A stretch of DNA of 64,000 nucleotides from contig CAYPLR010000002.1 of the NCBI GenBank assembly GCA_964411675.1, forward strand, positions 1 through 64,000, read 5' to 3'. The notes below the pieces were generated by a model, which worked only from the letters and a program-made list of their open reading frames with translations, had not been told where the DNA came from and did not search any database. The stretch comes from JAAYBG01 sp964411675 (GTDB taxonomy: Bacteria; Bacillota_I; Bacilli_A; ML615J-28; CAG-698). Position 1 is the first letter of the stretch, and every line of letters starts with the position of its first letter. This document shows positions 1 to 8,038 of the stretch, in pieces. The position numbers were made by a program, and so were the translations under genes.

Positions 1-92
1 CTTATATAAAGTGTATTATTAAAGAAAAATAAAAAACTGGCTCAAAAGTGAACTGGTATCTGTCAAGTAGACAGTAATAAATATTAAAAAAA

Positions 93-1004
93 TTAAGCAA
101 ATTGAGCTTGATTCCGATATTCTAACGGAGTCAAGCTTTTTAATTTTGCTTGGATTCGTTTTGTATTATAAAATTGTATGTATTTGTCTATTGCTTCTTG
201 AAGCGATTCTAGTGAATAATATTTATGTAAATAATATTCTTCAGACTTTAATGTTCCCCAGAAAGCTTCCATAGGTCCATTATCAATACATTTCCCTACT
301 CGTGACATGCTTTGAATCATTCCATGCTCATCTAACTTTACTTTAAATACTTTAGATGTATATGGAAATCCTCGATCACTATGAAATATTGGTCTTGCTT
401 CTGGATTCTTATTAATCGCTTCATCAAAGGTATCGTGGGCTAATTTGTTGTTATTGGATAATCCCATTTTATAAGCAACAATACTATTATCGAATAAATC
501 AAGAATAGCACTTAAATACAATTTTTGTTTACAACCAATCGCTTTAAACTCGGTTACATCAGTTAACCATTTTTCGTTTTCATGACTTGCAATGAAATCT
601 CTATTTAAGAGATTTTCTCCAACTTGTTCTGGTTTTACTTTGATGTAATTATATCGTTTCCTCCGAATAATGGATTTGATATTTAAGTGTCTCATTAAGC
701 GACGAATGTACTTAATGGAATAAGTGGCATGATTAAAACGATTGAGGTACAACCTCATTCTTCGATACCCCAAGATATGGTGATAGGATGCATCATACTC
801 AGTGATTAATGCACATAGTTCTTGATCTAGGACCTCTTTTTGCGGTTTTATTCGCTTTTTCCATTTGTAATAAGAACTCCTATTTAATCCTAATACTGTA
901 CAAATATAGTCGATTTTCCATCCTTTTTCGTGGTAAAAAGCAACAGTTAGATACGATTCTTCTTGTTTGACTTTGGAGAGTAGAGAAGTTCGGCGAAATA
1001 TTGC
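93..1004 (-). CDS. IS3-family transposase OrfB (DDE integrase domain), expressed by frameshift
   Basis: The integrase half of the transposase, about 300 residues. It has the N-terminal HTH_21 region with the family motif around GLNRSSYYKWKKR, then the rve catalytic core. The DDE residues are visible: Asp in WLTDVTEF, Asp in HSDRG and Glu in GTLKSEEYY, with the IS3-type spacing. There is no convincing independent start: the frame opens at about 1019, directly after a TGA, and overlaps orfA through the slippery A AAA AAG at 1010-1004. The natural product is therefore the OrfAB fusion. A TTG codon at 773 would give only the catalytic part. No internal stop or frameshift damage is seen. Confidence 0.87.
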   Translation of the reverse strand, partial: AIFRRTSLLSKVKQEESYLTVAFYHEKGWKIDYICTVLGLNRSSYYKWKKRIKPQKEVLDQELCALITEYDASYHHILGYRRMRLYLNRFNHATYSIKYIRRLMRHLNIKSIIRRKRYNYIKVKPEQVGENLLNRDFIASHENEKWLTDVTEFKAIGCKQKLYLSAILDLFDNSIVAYKMGLSNNNKLAHDTFDEAINKNPEARPIFHSDRGFPYTSKVFKVKLDEHGMIQSMSRVGKCIDNGPMEAFWGTLKSEEYYLHKYYSLESLQEAIDKYIQFYNTKRIQAKLKSLTPLEYRNQAQFA

Positions 1005-1666
1005 TTTTTTTTTAGAATTTCAATCTCTAATTCTTTTCGTTCCAGTTCGCGTTTTAAACGTTCGTTTTCCAATTGTAATCGTTCCTGATCTGATGCTGGA
1101 ATGATTACTTTTTTATGAGGACCTTTTTTAGAATAATCTAATCCTACATTTCCCTCTTTTAAGTATCGATGAACCCATTGATACACTAGGCTATAGGGAA
1201 CACTATATTTATCAGCAGCTAACTTATAGTTTTGATGGTTTGTTATACAAAACTCTACGATTTCAATTCTTTCCTCTAAAGTGGTTTTACGAGCTTTCAT
1301 GGTATATACCTCATGTTTCGGATCATAATCCTGTATTTCTACACCATTATTATAATTGAAAACCCAATTAGTTACAATCGACGCTGATGATATATTGTAT
1401 TTATTACTCAAATAGGCTGTGGAACCTTTACCATTCAAGTAGTCACTGATGACTTGTTTCTTTAATTCTTTGGTGTATTTTTTATTTCGATTATTCTCAA
1501 GTAATGCAACTTCTCCAAGAGAATCAAAAGTTTGGGTCCAACTTCTAATGGCGATTTTGCTACATTCTAAATCATTAGATATCTGGGTGATGCTTTTCAT
1601 TCCCGACTTATAATCATTAATTGCTTGTAGCATAACTTCTTGAGTAAATCTTCTTTTTCTTCCCAT
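947..1666 (-). CDS. IS3-family transposase OrfA (helix-turn-helix protein)
   Basis: This is the 239-residue upstream frame of the insertion sequence. It carries three successive helix-turn-helix-like segments (about residues 10-50, 65-105 and 125-170), followed by a charged leucine-zipper-like coiled coil (about 195-222). In the family, OrfA binds the terminal repeats and regulates transposition. Its end overlaps orfB. Near codon 218 the message contains nine A's then G, giving the slippery heptamer A AAA AAG, so a fraction of ribosomes should shift by -1 and continue into orfB to make the OrfAB transposase. The start ATG at 1666 lies close to the inner part of the right end. Longer than the usual OrfA of about 100 residues, as in IS150-like elements. 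Confidence 0.88.
   Translation of the reverse strand: MGRKRRFTQEVMLQAINDYKSGMKSITQISNDLECSKIAIRSWTQTFDSLGEVALLENNRNKKYTKELKKQVISDYLNGKGSTAYLSNKYNISSASIVTNWVFNYNNGVEIQDYDPKHEVYTMKARKTTLEERIEIVEFCITNHQNYKLAADKYSVPYSLVYQWVHRYLKEGNVGLDYSKKGPHKKVIIPASDQERLQLENERLKRELERKELEIEILKKKQYFAELLYSPKSNKKNRI
1004..1010 (-). promoter_or_regulatory. Programmed -1 ribosomal frameshift site (A AAA AAG)
   Basis: On the minus strand a run of nine A's followed by G places A AAA AAG in the orfA frame. Slipping back one base joins orfA codon 221 to the orfB frame (…Lys-Ala-Ile-Phe…). This heptamer is the classical IS3-family slippery sequence. I did not identify a downstream stimulatory hairpin with confidence. Confidence 0.75.
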
Positions 1667-1820
1667 AAAAAAATATGATACCTCCTTAAAGTATTTAGAG
1701 TGAAAAATATCGATTTTCTATCAGAAGGATCAAGGGGACACATTCCCCTTAAACCCTTTGATATTATCTTTACTTTTATTCTCTGTCTACTTTAGAGATA
1801 TCATATCAAAGAGTCAGTTT

Positions 1821-2699
1821 TTATATTTCTTTTGCTTTATGGTATTTGGATTTAACTTTGCTAATTGACATGACGATAATCAAAATCAAAATGTTAATAA
1901 GAATGATAATAGGTCCTGTGGTAAGATTAGCATTATAACTAATAATAAACCCTGTGAGTAAAGAAAATTCACTAAAGATAATAGAAGTGATAATCGTATT
2001 TAAGAAAGAGTCTCCAACAAGAATGGCAGCAGCTACAGGAAGAATCATTAAGGAAGCAATTAATAAAACACCAACAATATCAATGAATAGAGAAATTACT
2101 AAAGCAAGAATAATGGTTAGTAATAATTGTAGTGATTTTACATTGATACCTGAAACAGAGGCGTAGGTCTCATCGAAACATAAAGTTACTATTTTTTTGT
2201 ATGAAGTAAAAATCACAACAAAAATGATAACGGCCATGATTAAAATAATGATTAAATTAGTTGATGACACGGAATATATGGAGCCAAATAGTAAACTAGT
2301 AGTAAATTTCGCGTCAATATTATTACTTAAATTAATAAATAATCCACTTAAGGCAACGCCGAAGCTCATGACAATTGGCATTGATAATTCCTTATAATTT
2401 TTATAAAAGCTTCTCAATTTTTCAACAATAAAGGTTCCTGCTACACTAAAGATGATTCCCATGATGGCTGGATCAAAGCCTTTTACAGTAATTAACTTAG
2501 AAAGGAAGACACCAAAACAAACGCCAGCCAATGAGAAGTGGCTTAAAGTGTCAGCAATAAACGATAAACGCCTAATGACAACAACAGAACCAATAAGGGG
2601 AGCTAAAATACCAACAATAATACCAGCGATTAGAGCATAAAGCATGAAATCATATTCGAAGATAGCACGGAAGAAACCACTAAGAATCATGTTCTTCAC
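1821..2699 (-). CDS. znuB: Zinc/manganese ABC transporter permease (ZnuB/MntB family)
   Basis: A 292-residue polytopic membrane protein of the ABC-3 permease family, with about eight hydrophobic segments. It has the conserved N-terminal stretch (MLYALIAGIIVGILAPLIGS) and the later family motif around DETYASVSGI. It forms the membrane channel for metal import with the ATPase encoded just upstream on the same strand; the start overlaps the ATPase gene by about 20 bases, so the two are translationally coupled. No binding-protein gene is adjacent; a ZnuA-like lipoprotein is encoded at 58.1 kb. Zinc versus manganese cannot be told from this subunit. The stop codon (1823-1821) abuts the right end of the insertion sequence, so the last residues could have been altered by the insertion, though length is normal. 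Confidence 0.88.
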   Translation of the reverse strand: MKNMILSGFFRAIFEYDFMLYALIAGIIVGILAPLIGSVVVIRRLSFIADTLSHFSLAGVCFGVFLSKLITVKGFDPAIMGIIFSVAGTFIVEKLRSFYKNYKELSMPIVMSFGVALSGLFINLSNNIDAKFTTSLLFGSIYSVSSTNLIIILIMAVIIFVVIFTSYKKIVTLCFDETYASVSGINVKSLQLLLTIILALVISLFIDIVGVLLIASLMILPVAAAILVGDSFLNTIITSIIFSEFSLLTGFIISYNANLTTGPIIILINILILIIVMSISKVKSKYHKAKEI

Positions 2700-3333
2700 C
2701 TATCTTTTGGAAACGATAATCACCTAAGTCATTTAAGATTAAGGAAAAATCAGTTAAATCTTTACAAAAGTCAAGATCATGACTGGAAATAATTATCGTG
2801 ATTTCTTGTTTCTTTAAATCTGCAAGAATCTGGTGCAGTGCTTTCACGTTTTCAGCGTCAACTCCGACAGTTGGTTCATCAAGAATTAGCAATTTCGGAT
2901 TGTTCAATAAACTTCTAGCGATGAAAACGCGTTGAATTTGCCCACCCGAAAGATTATTGATATTTTCATGGTAGATTTTATTCAAATCGAATGTATTGAT
3001 GATAGAGGTGTAAAAAGCATCGCGCTTTTTGTTATATGCACAAGATAAAATTTCAAAAACAGTAATTGGGAATTCATAGTTGAATTCTGTTTTTTGAGGA
3101 ACATAGCCAATATTTGTAAAAACCTTTAAATGATTAATATCGACATCATCTAAATAAATAGATCCATCGGGAACACTCAATAACTTTAAGAAACATTTGA
3201 TTAGGGTGCTTTTTCCTGTTCCATTTTTCCCGTGAATTGTTAAAAAATCTCCACTTTTTAAGGAGAAAGATACTTTGTTTAGAACAAGTTTTTGGGTATA
3301 TGCAAAAGTTAAGTTATCAACTATTACTCTCAT
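2680..3333 (-). CDS. znuC: Zinc/manganese ABC transporter ATP-binding protein
   Basis: A cytoplasmic ABC ATPase of about 217 residues. Walker A is GKNGTGKST (near residue 35), the signature LSGGQIQR lies near 130 and Walker B with the catalytic Glu is LLILDEPT near 152, followed by the switch His in SSHD. It energises the permease encoded next. I choose ATG at 3333 because a GGAGG lies six bases upstream of it; a TTG six bases further up (3339) would overlap the ribosome-binding site. The gene is transcribed divergently from tmk. No Zur-like palindrome was recognisable in the 120-base divergent spacer. Confidence 0.9.
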   Translation of the reverse strand: MRVIVDNLTFAYTQKLVLNKVSFSLKSGDFLTIHGKNGTGKSTLIKCFLKLLSVPDGSIYLDDVDINHLKVFTNIGYVPQKTEFNYEFPITVFEILSCAYNKKRDAFYTSIINTFDLNKIYHENINNLSGGQIQRVFIARSLLNNPKLLILDEPTVGVDAENVKALHQILADLKKQEITIIISSHDLDFCKDLTDFSLILNDLGDYRFQKIGEEHDS

Positions 3334-3459
3334 AGACAACCTCCACCCAAAATTATTCTATCATAAAAGGCCTATTAAAACAAGAAAAATACTTTCCTTT
3401 TTATAGATAATATGAGATAATATGATATAAACTATTTTGTTTATTAAGTAGGTGAAACA

Positions 3460-4080
3460 ATGAAGAAAATGTTTATAACGTTTGAAGGCGGCGAGGGTAG
3501 TGGTAAAACAACAATTATCAATCGTCTCATGCAAGAATTAAAAGAAAAGAACATAAAAGCTTTTCAATCAAGGGAACCAGGAGGTTCAAAAATTTCTGAA
3601 GAGATAAGAAAAGTAATTCTTAGTGTGGATAACACCAAGATGGACTATATTACAGAAGCATTGCTTTATGCTGCAAGTAGGAGACAGCATTTAGAGGAAG
3701 TCATTAAGCCAGCATTAAAAGAAGGTTATTTAGTCATTTGTGATCGTTATGTCGATTCCTCACTTGCCTATCAAGGATATGCTCGAGGCTTGGGTATTGA
3801 TGAAGTATATAATTTAAATTACTATGCTACTGGAGGTTTGCTTCCTGACTTAACCATATTTATTGATGTGAATCCTGAGGAAGGATTGGCACGAATTTCT
3901 AAGAATAATCGAAATAAAGACCGTCTAGATTTAGAAACATTATCTTTTCATCATCAAGTTCGGGAAGGATATTTGCAATTAGTAAAAAGGTTTCCTGAAC
4001 GAATCAAACGAATTGATGGAAACAAAAATATTGAAGAGCTTTATAACGAAATTAGAAAGGTTATATTTGAAAATTTGTAG
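3460..4080 (+). CDS. tmk: Thymidylate kinase
   Basis: A 206-residue dTMP kinase, which phosphorylates dTMP to dTDP with ATP for DNA synthesis. The P-loop GGEGSGKT is at residues 10-17, the REPGGS substrate motif at 38-43 and the DRY motif at 95-97. Length matches the family. The start ATG follows AGGTG with good spacing. It opens an operon whose order (tmk, holB, ricT, trmN6, rsmI) is that of the Bacillus yaa/yab region, although yaaQ, yaaR, yabA and the GIY-YIG gene are absent here. Only 12 bases separate it from holB. Confidence 0.97.
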   Translation: MKKMFITFEGGEGSGKTTIINRLMQELKEKNIKAFQSREPGGSKISEEIRKVILSVDNTKMDYITEALLYAASRRQHLEEVIKPALKEGYLVICDRYVDSSLAYQGYARGLGIDEVYNLNYYATGGLLPDLTIFIDVNPEEGLARISKNNRNKDRLDLETLSFHHQVREGYLQLVKRFPERIKRIDGNKNIEELYNEIRKVIFENL

Positions 4081-4092
4081 GGGGGATAAATA

Positions 4093-5064
4093 ATGGACTT
4101 TAGCACTTTATTAAGGACACAAACAAAAGTTACAAAATTATTGAATAATAGTATTCTTAAAAATCGTCTAGTAGGAATCTATTTATTTGAAGGTGCTAAA
4201 GGGACACAAAAGATTGAAGCTGCTTATTATTTTGCTTCGTTATTAATGTGTGAAAAGGAAAATAAACCTTGTGGACAGTGTTTATCATGCAAACGAATTC
4301 TAGAAGGTAAGCATCCTCGAATCTTCTTGATTGAACCTGGTGCCAAAGGTAGTATTTTAAAAGGCCAAATAGATGAATTAGAGCATGAGTTTTCTCTTGT
4401 TTCTCTTGAAGAAGGAATTCGAGTTTTTATTATAAAAGATATTGATAAAGCGACATTAGAAGCATCGAATCGATTGTTGAAATTTCTCGAAGAAACAAGT
4501 AGTACAACCTATGGAATTCTAACAACAGAAAATTTGCAAAGTGTCATTAACACCATAAAATCCCGTTCACAAATCGTTTCTTTTGCTAAGGTGCCACGAG
4601 ATGTTGTCATTGAAGAATACACGAAAAGGGGAATTAAGGAAGAGCATTCACGAATATTATCTATCCTAACCAATGATATTAATGAAGGCTTACTATATGA
4701 GAAAGACGAAAAAGTAATAGCAATTATAGAGCTTGTAAAAGCAATTGATGAAGCAATTTGGTTGAAAGAAAAAGAACCCATTTTAGTTTTTGATGAAATG
4801 GGAAAATTCTTAATGAATGAGAAAGATAAAATGTATCATACCATTTTTATTGATTTAATAGCAACAATGATTAATGATCATATCTATTATAAATTAAATC
4901 AAAAAAATGAAATCACATTTATCGATGTAGACTTGGATGTTGATTGTGAAGTAAAAGAATTGTTTGCGCTTGTAGAAAAAATATTAGTTTATAAACAAAA
5001 AATAAAATACAATGTTAATATAGAATTGATGTATATACAAATGTTGATTGAAATAGCGAGGTAA
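4093..5064 (+). CDS. holB: DNA polymerase III clamp-loader subunit delta'
   Basis: A 323-residue AAA+ clamp-loader protein. A four-cysteine zinc module lies at Cys53, 60, 63 and 66. The SRC-like motif of the family appears as SRS near residue 155. The Walker A region reads GAKGTQK, without the usual GKT, so it is not expected to bind ATP; this is normal for many delta' subunits, which act as the rigid stator of the clamp loader. The position between tmk and ricT is the conserved one in Bacillota and supports the call over DnaX or HolA. The C-terminal third is divergent. Confidence 0.93.
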   Translation: MDFSTLLRTQTKVTKLLNNSILKNRLVGIYLFEGAKGTQKIEAAYYFASLLMCEKENKPCGQCLSCKRILEGKHPRIFLIEPGAKGSILKGQIDELEHEFSLVSLEEGIRVFIIKDIDKATLEASNRLLKFLEETSSTTYGILTTENLQSVINTIKSRSQIVSFAKVPRDVVIEEYTKRGIKEEHSRILSILTNDINEGLLYEKDEKVIAIIELVKAIDEAIWLKEKEPILVFDEMGKFLMNEKDKMYHTIFIDLIATMINDHIYYKLNQKNEITFIDVDLDVDCEVKELFALVEKILVYKQKIKYNVNIELMYIQMLIEIAR

Positions 5065-5066
5065 AT

Positions 5067-5924
5067 ATGATAAAAATCGTAGGAATAACATTTAAAGATG
5101 TAGGAAAAATATATTGGTTTGATCCAACTCCATTTAATCTTAATGTCGGAGATAAGGTTGTTGTCGAGACAATTAGAGGGTTAGAATTAGGACACGTGAC
5201 ACAACCAATCAAAGAGGTTGAAAATGGCAATTTAGAGCACGAATTAAAGCCAGTAATTCGAATTGCTAATAAATATGATATAAAAAATTATGAAGACAAC
5301 TTAGAAAAAGCAAAAAAAGCTTTGGTGAATTGTGAGAAAATAATCAAACAACACAAACTAGAGATGAAATTATTAGATTGTGAATATACACTTGATCATC
5401 AAAAAATAATTATTTATTATAATGCTGAAGGAAGAGTTGATTTCAGAGAACTATTAAAAGATTTAGCATCGGAATTCAGAGTAAGAATTGAACTTCGTCA
5501 AGTAGGTCCTCGTGAAGGAGCAAAATTTCTTGGCGGAATTGGACCTTGTGGGCGTACAATTTGCTGTAAAGCGCATCTACGTGAATTTGATTTAGTCACA
5601 ATGAAAATGGCAAAAGACCAAGGAATGACATTGAGTGCTGCAAAAGTAGCAGGTCTTTGTGGAAAATTGATGTGCTGTATTGGTTATGAGAGTCCAGTCT
5701 ACGAAGAAATTAGAATGCGAATTCCATTGGTAGGAGATATTGTTAATACTCCTAAATGTAATGGCTGTCGCGTTATTAGTGTTGATTTCTTAAGAGAAAG
5801 ATTAAAAACAATAGATCGAGAAGAGAAAATTGACGAATGGGAAGCAAAAGAAGTCATTAAAGTTCAATCTCACAAAGAAGAAATTTCAGAAAAGGATTTA
5901 ACGGATGACATCATTGATGAATAG
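5067..5924 (+). CDS. ricT: PSP1-domain protein RicT (YaaT)
   Basis: A 285-residue protein with the PSP1 C-terminal domain (about 60-200). It has two cysteine clusters, CGRTICC at 161-167 and LCGKLMCC near 197-204. In Bacillus subtilis RicT works with RicA and RicF in a complex carrying Fe-S clusters that helps RNase Y process mRNA and affects development. Those partners are not in this window. It starts two bases after holB behind GAGGT, and trmN6 follows nine bases later. The C-terminal 60 residues are acidic and charged. Confidence 0.93.
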   Translation: MIKIVGITFKDVGKIYWFDPTPFNLNVGDKVVVETIRGLELGHVTQPIKEVENGNLEHELKPVIRIANKYDIKNYEDNLEKAKKALVNCEKIIKQHKLEMKLLDCEYTLDHQKIIIYYNAEGRVDFRELLKDLASEFRVRIELRQVGPREGAKFLGGIGPCGRTICCKAHLREFDLVTMKMAKDQGMTLSAAKVAGLCGKLMCCIGYESPVYEEIRMRIPLVGDIVNTPKCNGCRVISVDFLRERLKTIDREEKIDEWEAKEVIKVQSHKEEISEKDLTDDIIDE

Positions 5925-5933
5925 GGTATAAAT

Positions 5934-6662
5934 ATGGAAAACATTCATGAATTGTTGGGTTATGAAAAGATTAAAATAATTCAAAGAGATGACATGCTAA
6001 GATTTTCCTTAGATTCTACTCTATTAGCTGATTTTGTTGCAGTGGGTAAAAACACCAAAAAGATTATAGATTTAGGCACAGGGAATGGCCCAATTCCCTT
6101 ATTTTTGACACTAAAAACAAAAGCCAAAATACAAGGGGTTGAAATTCAAAAAGAGGTATTTGAATTAGCAAAAAAAAGTGTTGAAATTAATGGTTTCACT
6201 GATCAAATTGAAATGGTCAATGCCGATATCAAAGGAATTTATAAACTTGTTGGAGCGAATATATTCGATATTGTAACTTGTAATCCTCCCTACTTTAAGT
6301 ATATTGAAACAAGTAATACCAATAAAAATGATTATTTAACAATTGCTCGACATGAAGTTTTAATTACTTTAGAAGATATTATCATTGAAAGTAAGAAATT
6401 ATTGGGCGATGGGGGAAGATTTTATTTGGTTCATCGTTGTGAACGACTACCAGAAATTATTGAAACATTGACAAAACACGGATTTGGAATTAGAAAAATG
6501 CGTTTTATCCATTCTAAAACAACGGATGAAAAAGCATTATTGGTATTAATTGAAGCAAGAAAAAATAAAAAAGCAAATGTTGAAATATTGAGACCGTTGT
6601 TTGTTTATAATAGTGAATCTGAGTATACTGAAGAAGTTAAAAAGATATTCAATCGCAAATAA
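5934..6662 (+). CDS. trmN6: tRNA1(Val) (adenine37-N6)-methyltransferase family protein (YabB)
   Basis: A 242-residue class I SAM-dependent methyltransferase. The SAM-binding motif I, DLGTGNG, is at about 46-52 and the catalytic NPPY of N6-adenine methyltransferases at about 117-120. The TrmN6 family methylates A37 of tRNA-Val. In Bacillus the orthologue yabB lies in the same operon position before rsmI. The substrate is inferred from the family and has not been shown for this protein. An unrelated gene with its own promoter separates it from rsmI. Confidence 0.88.
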   Translation: MENIHELLGYEKIKIIQRDDMLRFSLDSTLLADFVAVGKNTKKIIDLGTGNGPIPLFLTLKTKAKIQGVEIQKEVFELAKKSVEINGFTDQIEMVNADIKGIYKLVGANIFDIVTCNPPYFKYIETSNTNKNDYLTIARHEVLITLEDIIIESKKLLGDGGRFYLVHRCERLPEIIETLTKHGFGIRKMRFIHSKTTDEKALLVLIEARKNKKANVEILRPLFVYNSESEYTEEVKKIFNRK

Positions 6663-6717
6663 ATGTCTTCAGTTATTGCAGTATATGATATAATATGATT
6701 GAAAAGGAGTGATAAAT

Positions 6718-7122
6718 ATGCTTTTAAACCTATTAACGAAAGAGGAAAAATTCTATTTTATTGATTTATTGGTTAAGGTTATTTCTATTGATGGTACTGC
6801 TAATGAGATGGAAATGCAAATCGTAAACAAACTGAAATATGAAATGGGCGAAGATGCTCTTCGATATCATAAAAGCAGTTTATCATTAGAAAAACTAATT
6901 GATTACTTTGCAACAAAACCAAAAGTAACAAAGAACTTAGTGTTCTTGAATTTGCTAAGCGCTTCTTTAGCGGATGAATTTTATTCTGTTGAGGAACACT
7001 TTTTATTGGAGCAAATCCAAAACAGTTTAGAAATACCACGAAAAAAACGAACAGAATTGGTGAAAGCTGTTTATTCTGATCGTGATTTACGAGAAAAAGT
7101 AAAGAGGATTATTAGCGAATGA
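6718..7122 (+). CDS. TerB-like helical protein of unknown function
   Basis: A 134-residue, all-helical protein. The two halves LVKVISIDGTANEMEM and LLSASLADEFYSVEEHFLLEQI resemble the paired acidic helices of TerB/DjlA N-terminal domains, which bind metal or membranes; this is pattern recognition and not a firm assignment. I choose ATG at 6718 because AAGGAG lies at ideal distance; a GTG at 6709 would overlap it. It has a likely promoter of its own (TATAAT near 6690) and overlaps rsmI by ATGA, so it is cotranscribed with rsmI. In Bacillus this slot holds the GIY-YIG gene yazA. Confidence 0.6.
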   Translation: MLLNLLTKEEKFYFIDLLVKVISIDGTANEMEMQIVNKLKYEMGEDALRYHKSSLSLEKLIDYFATKPKVTKNLVFLNLLSASLADEFYSVEEHFLLEQIQNSLEIPRKKRTELVKAVYSDRDLREKVKRIISE

Positions 7123-7970
7123 AAATCCAAACACTCGAAGAGAGTCCTCAACTTTATTTAGTACCAACGCCAATTGGTAATTTCGCTGATATGACGTTTC
7201 GTAGTATTGAAATTTTAAATAAGGTTGATATGATTTTTTGTGAGGATACACGGGTGACTAAGATTTTACTTAGTCACTTTAATATTAAAACACCGCTTTC
7301 TAGTTATCATATCTTTAATGAAGAAAGTCGAGTTACAGAAATCTTGGAAAGCTTAAAACAAGGGGAAAGAATTGCTCTAGTTAGTGATGCTGGGTTACCA
7401 TGTATTAGCGATCCTGGCTATTTGTTGGTTAGAAAAGTGTTAGATGAAGGGTATCATGTATGTAGCTTACCTGGAGCAAATGCAGGATTAACAGCATTAA
7501 TTGCGTCGGGTTTACCAACAGACAAGTTTTATTTTTATGGTTTCCTAGACCACAAAAAAACACAAAAAGAAAAAGAACTACTAGCCATTAGGGATTTAAA
7601 AGACACGATTATCTTTTATGAGTCACCATTAAGATTAAAGGAAACCATTCTTTTAATGGAAAAAGTTTTAGGAGATCGTGAAGTTGTCGTAGCTAGAGAA
7701 CTTACTAAAAAATATGAAGAATATATCCGGGGATCTTTAAAAGAGGTTAGTCAGCTAGATTTGCAATTAAAGGGTGAAATTGTCATCCTAATTAAGGGAG
7801 CAGATCAAACCCATTTGCAAATAGATTTAAACAAGCAAACAGTAGAAAATCATTTCAATCATTATATAAATGAAGGAATCGAAGAAAAAGAAGCAATGAA
7901 GTTAGTTGCAAAAGATCGAAATGTTTCCAAAAGTGAAATTTACAAACAAATAAAAAGCAAGGCAAAGTGA
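7119..7970 (+). CDS. rsmI: 16S rRNA (cytidine1402-2'-O)-methyltransferase
   Basis: A 283-residue tetrapyrrole-methylase-fold enzyme. The diagnostic PTPIGN is at 16-21, EDTR near 42 and the SDAGLPCISDPG loop near 87-98. It methylates the ribose of C1402 in the decoding centre of 16S rRNA using SAM. It overlaps the preceding gene by four bases. The UGA stop lies in the loop of a 12-bp terminator hairpin (7953-7988) that closes the tmk-rsmI operon. Confidence 0.95.
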   Translation: MKIQTLEESPQLYLVPTPIGNFADMTFRSIEILNKVDMIFCEDTRVTKILLSHFNIKTPLSSYHIFNEESRVTEILESLKQGERIALVSDAGLPCISDPGYLLVRKVLDEGYHVCSLPGANAGLTALIASGLPTDKFYFYGFLDHKKTQKEKELLAIRDLKDTIIFYESPLRLKETILLMEKVLGDREVVVARELTKKYEEYIRGSLKEVSQLDLQLKGEIVILIKGADQTHLQIDLNKQTVENHFNHYINEGIEEKEAMKLVAKDRNVSKSEIYKQIKSKAK

Positions 7971-7990
7971 TTTTTATGCCTTGCTTTTAT
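7953..7990 (+). terminator. Rho-independent terminator after rsmI
   Basis: A 12-bp stem (7953-7964 with 7977-7988), built around GCAAGGCA / TGCCTTGC, encloses the rsmI stop codon in its loop and ends in a T-rich tail. Confidence 0.85.
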
Positions 7991-8018
7991 TGTTATTCTC
8001 TATTCATGATGTTATAAT
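7990..8018 (+). promoter_or_regulatory. Sigma-A-type promoter for the M48 protease gene
   Basis: TTGTTA (7990-7995), a 17-base spacer and TATAAT (8013-8018) preceded by TGT, an extended -10. It starts right after the rsmI terminator and sits 21 bases before the ATG. Confidence 0.65.
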
Positions 8019-8038
8019 ATTGGAAAAAGGAGTATCGT

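Larger units (their letters stand above)
38..1816 (-). mobile_element. IS3-family insertion sequence (IS150-like), apparently intact
   Basis: Two overlapping minus-strand reading frames, orfA then orfB, have the IS3-family layout. The tips carry imperfect inverted repeats. On the left, TGGCTC starts at 38, with TATCT at 57-61 and AAGTAGACAG at 65-74. On the right, read inward, TGACTC starts at 1816, with TATCT at 1800-1796 and AAGTAGACAG at 1792-1783. TG...CA ends fit the family. The exact boundary is uncertain because the symmetry continues outward for about six bases (AAAAAC / GTTTTT), and I see no target-site duplication. The right tip touches the stop codon of the metal-transport permease gene. 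Length, both frames and the catalytic triad are intact, so the copy may be mobile. Confidence 0.85.

Noticed and set aside
38..1816. Target-site duplication of the insertion sequence
   Set aside because: The flanks AAAAAC and GTTTTT are inverted and not direct repeats, so no duplication can be claimed.
1954..2640. Plus-strand open frames opposite the metal permease
   Set aside because: They are antisense to a clear ABC-3 permease, have no homology pattern and no ribosome-binding sites.
4200..4220. Loss of the Walker A lysine in HolB as a defect
   Set aside because: Delta' subunits commonly do not bind ATP.
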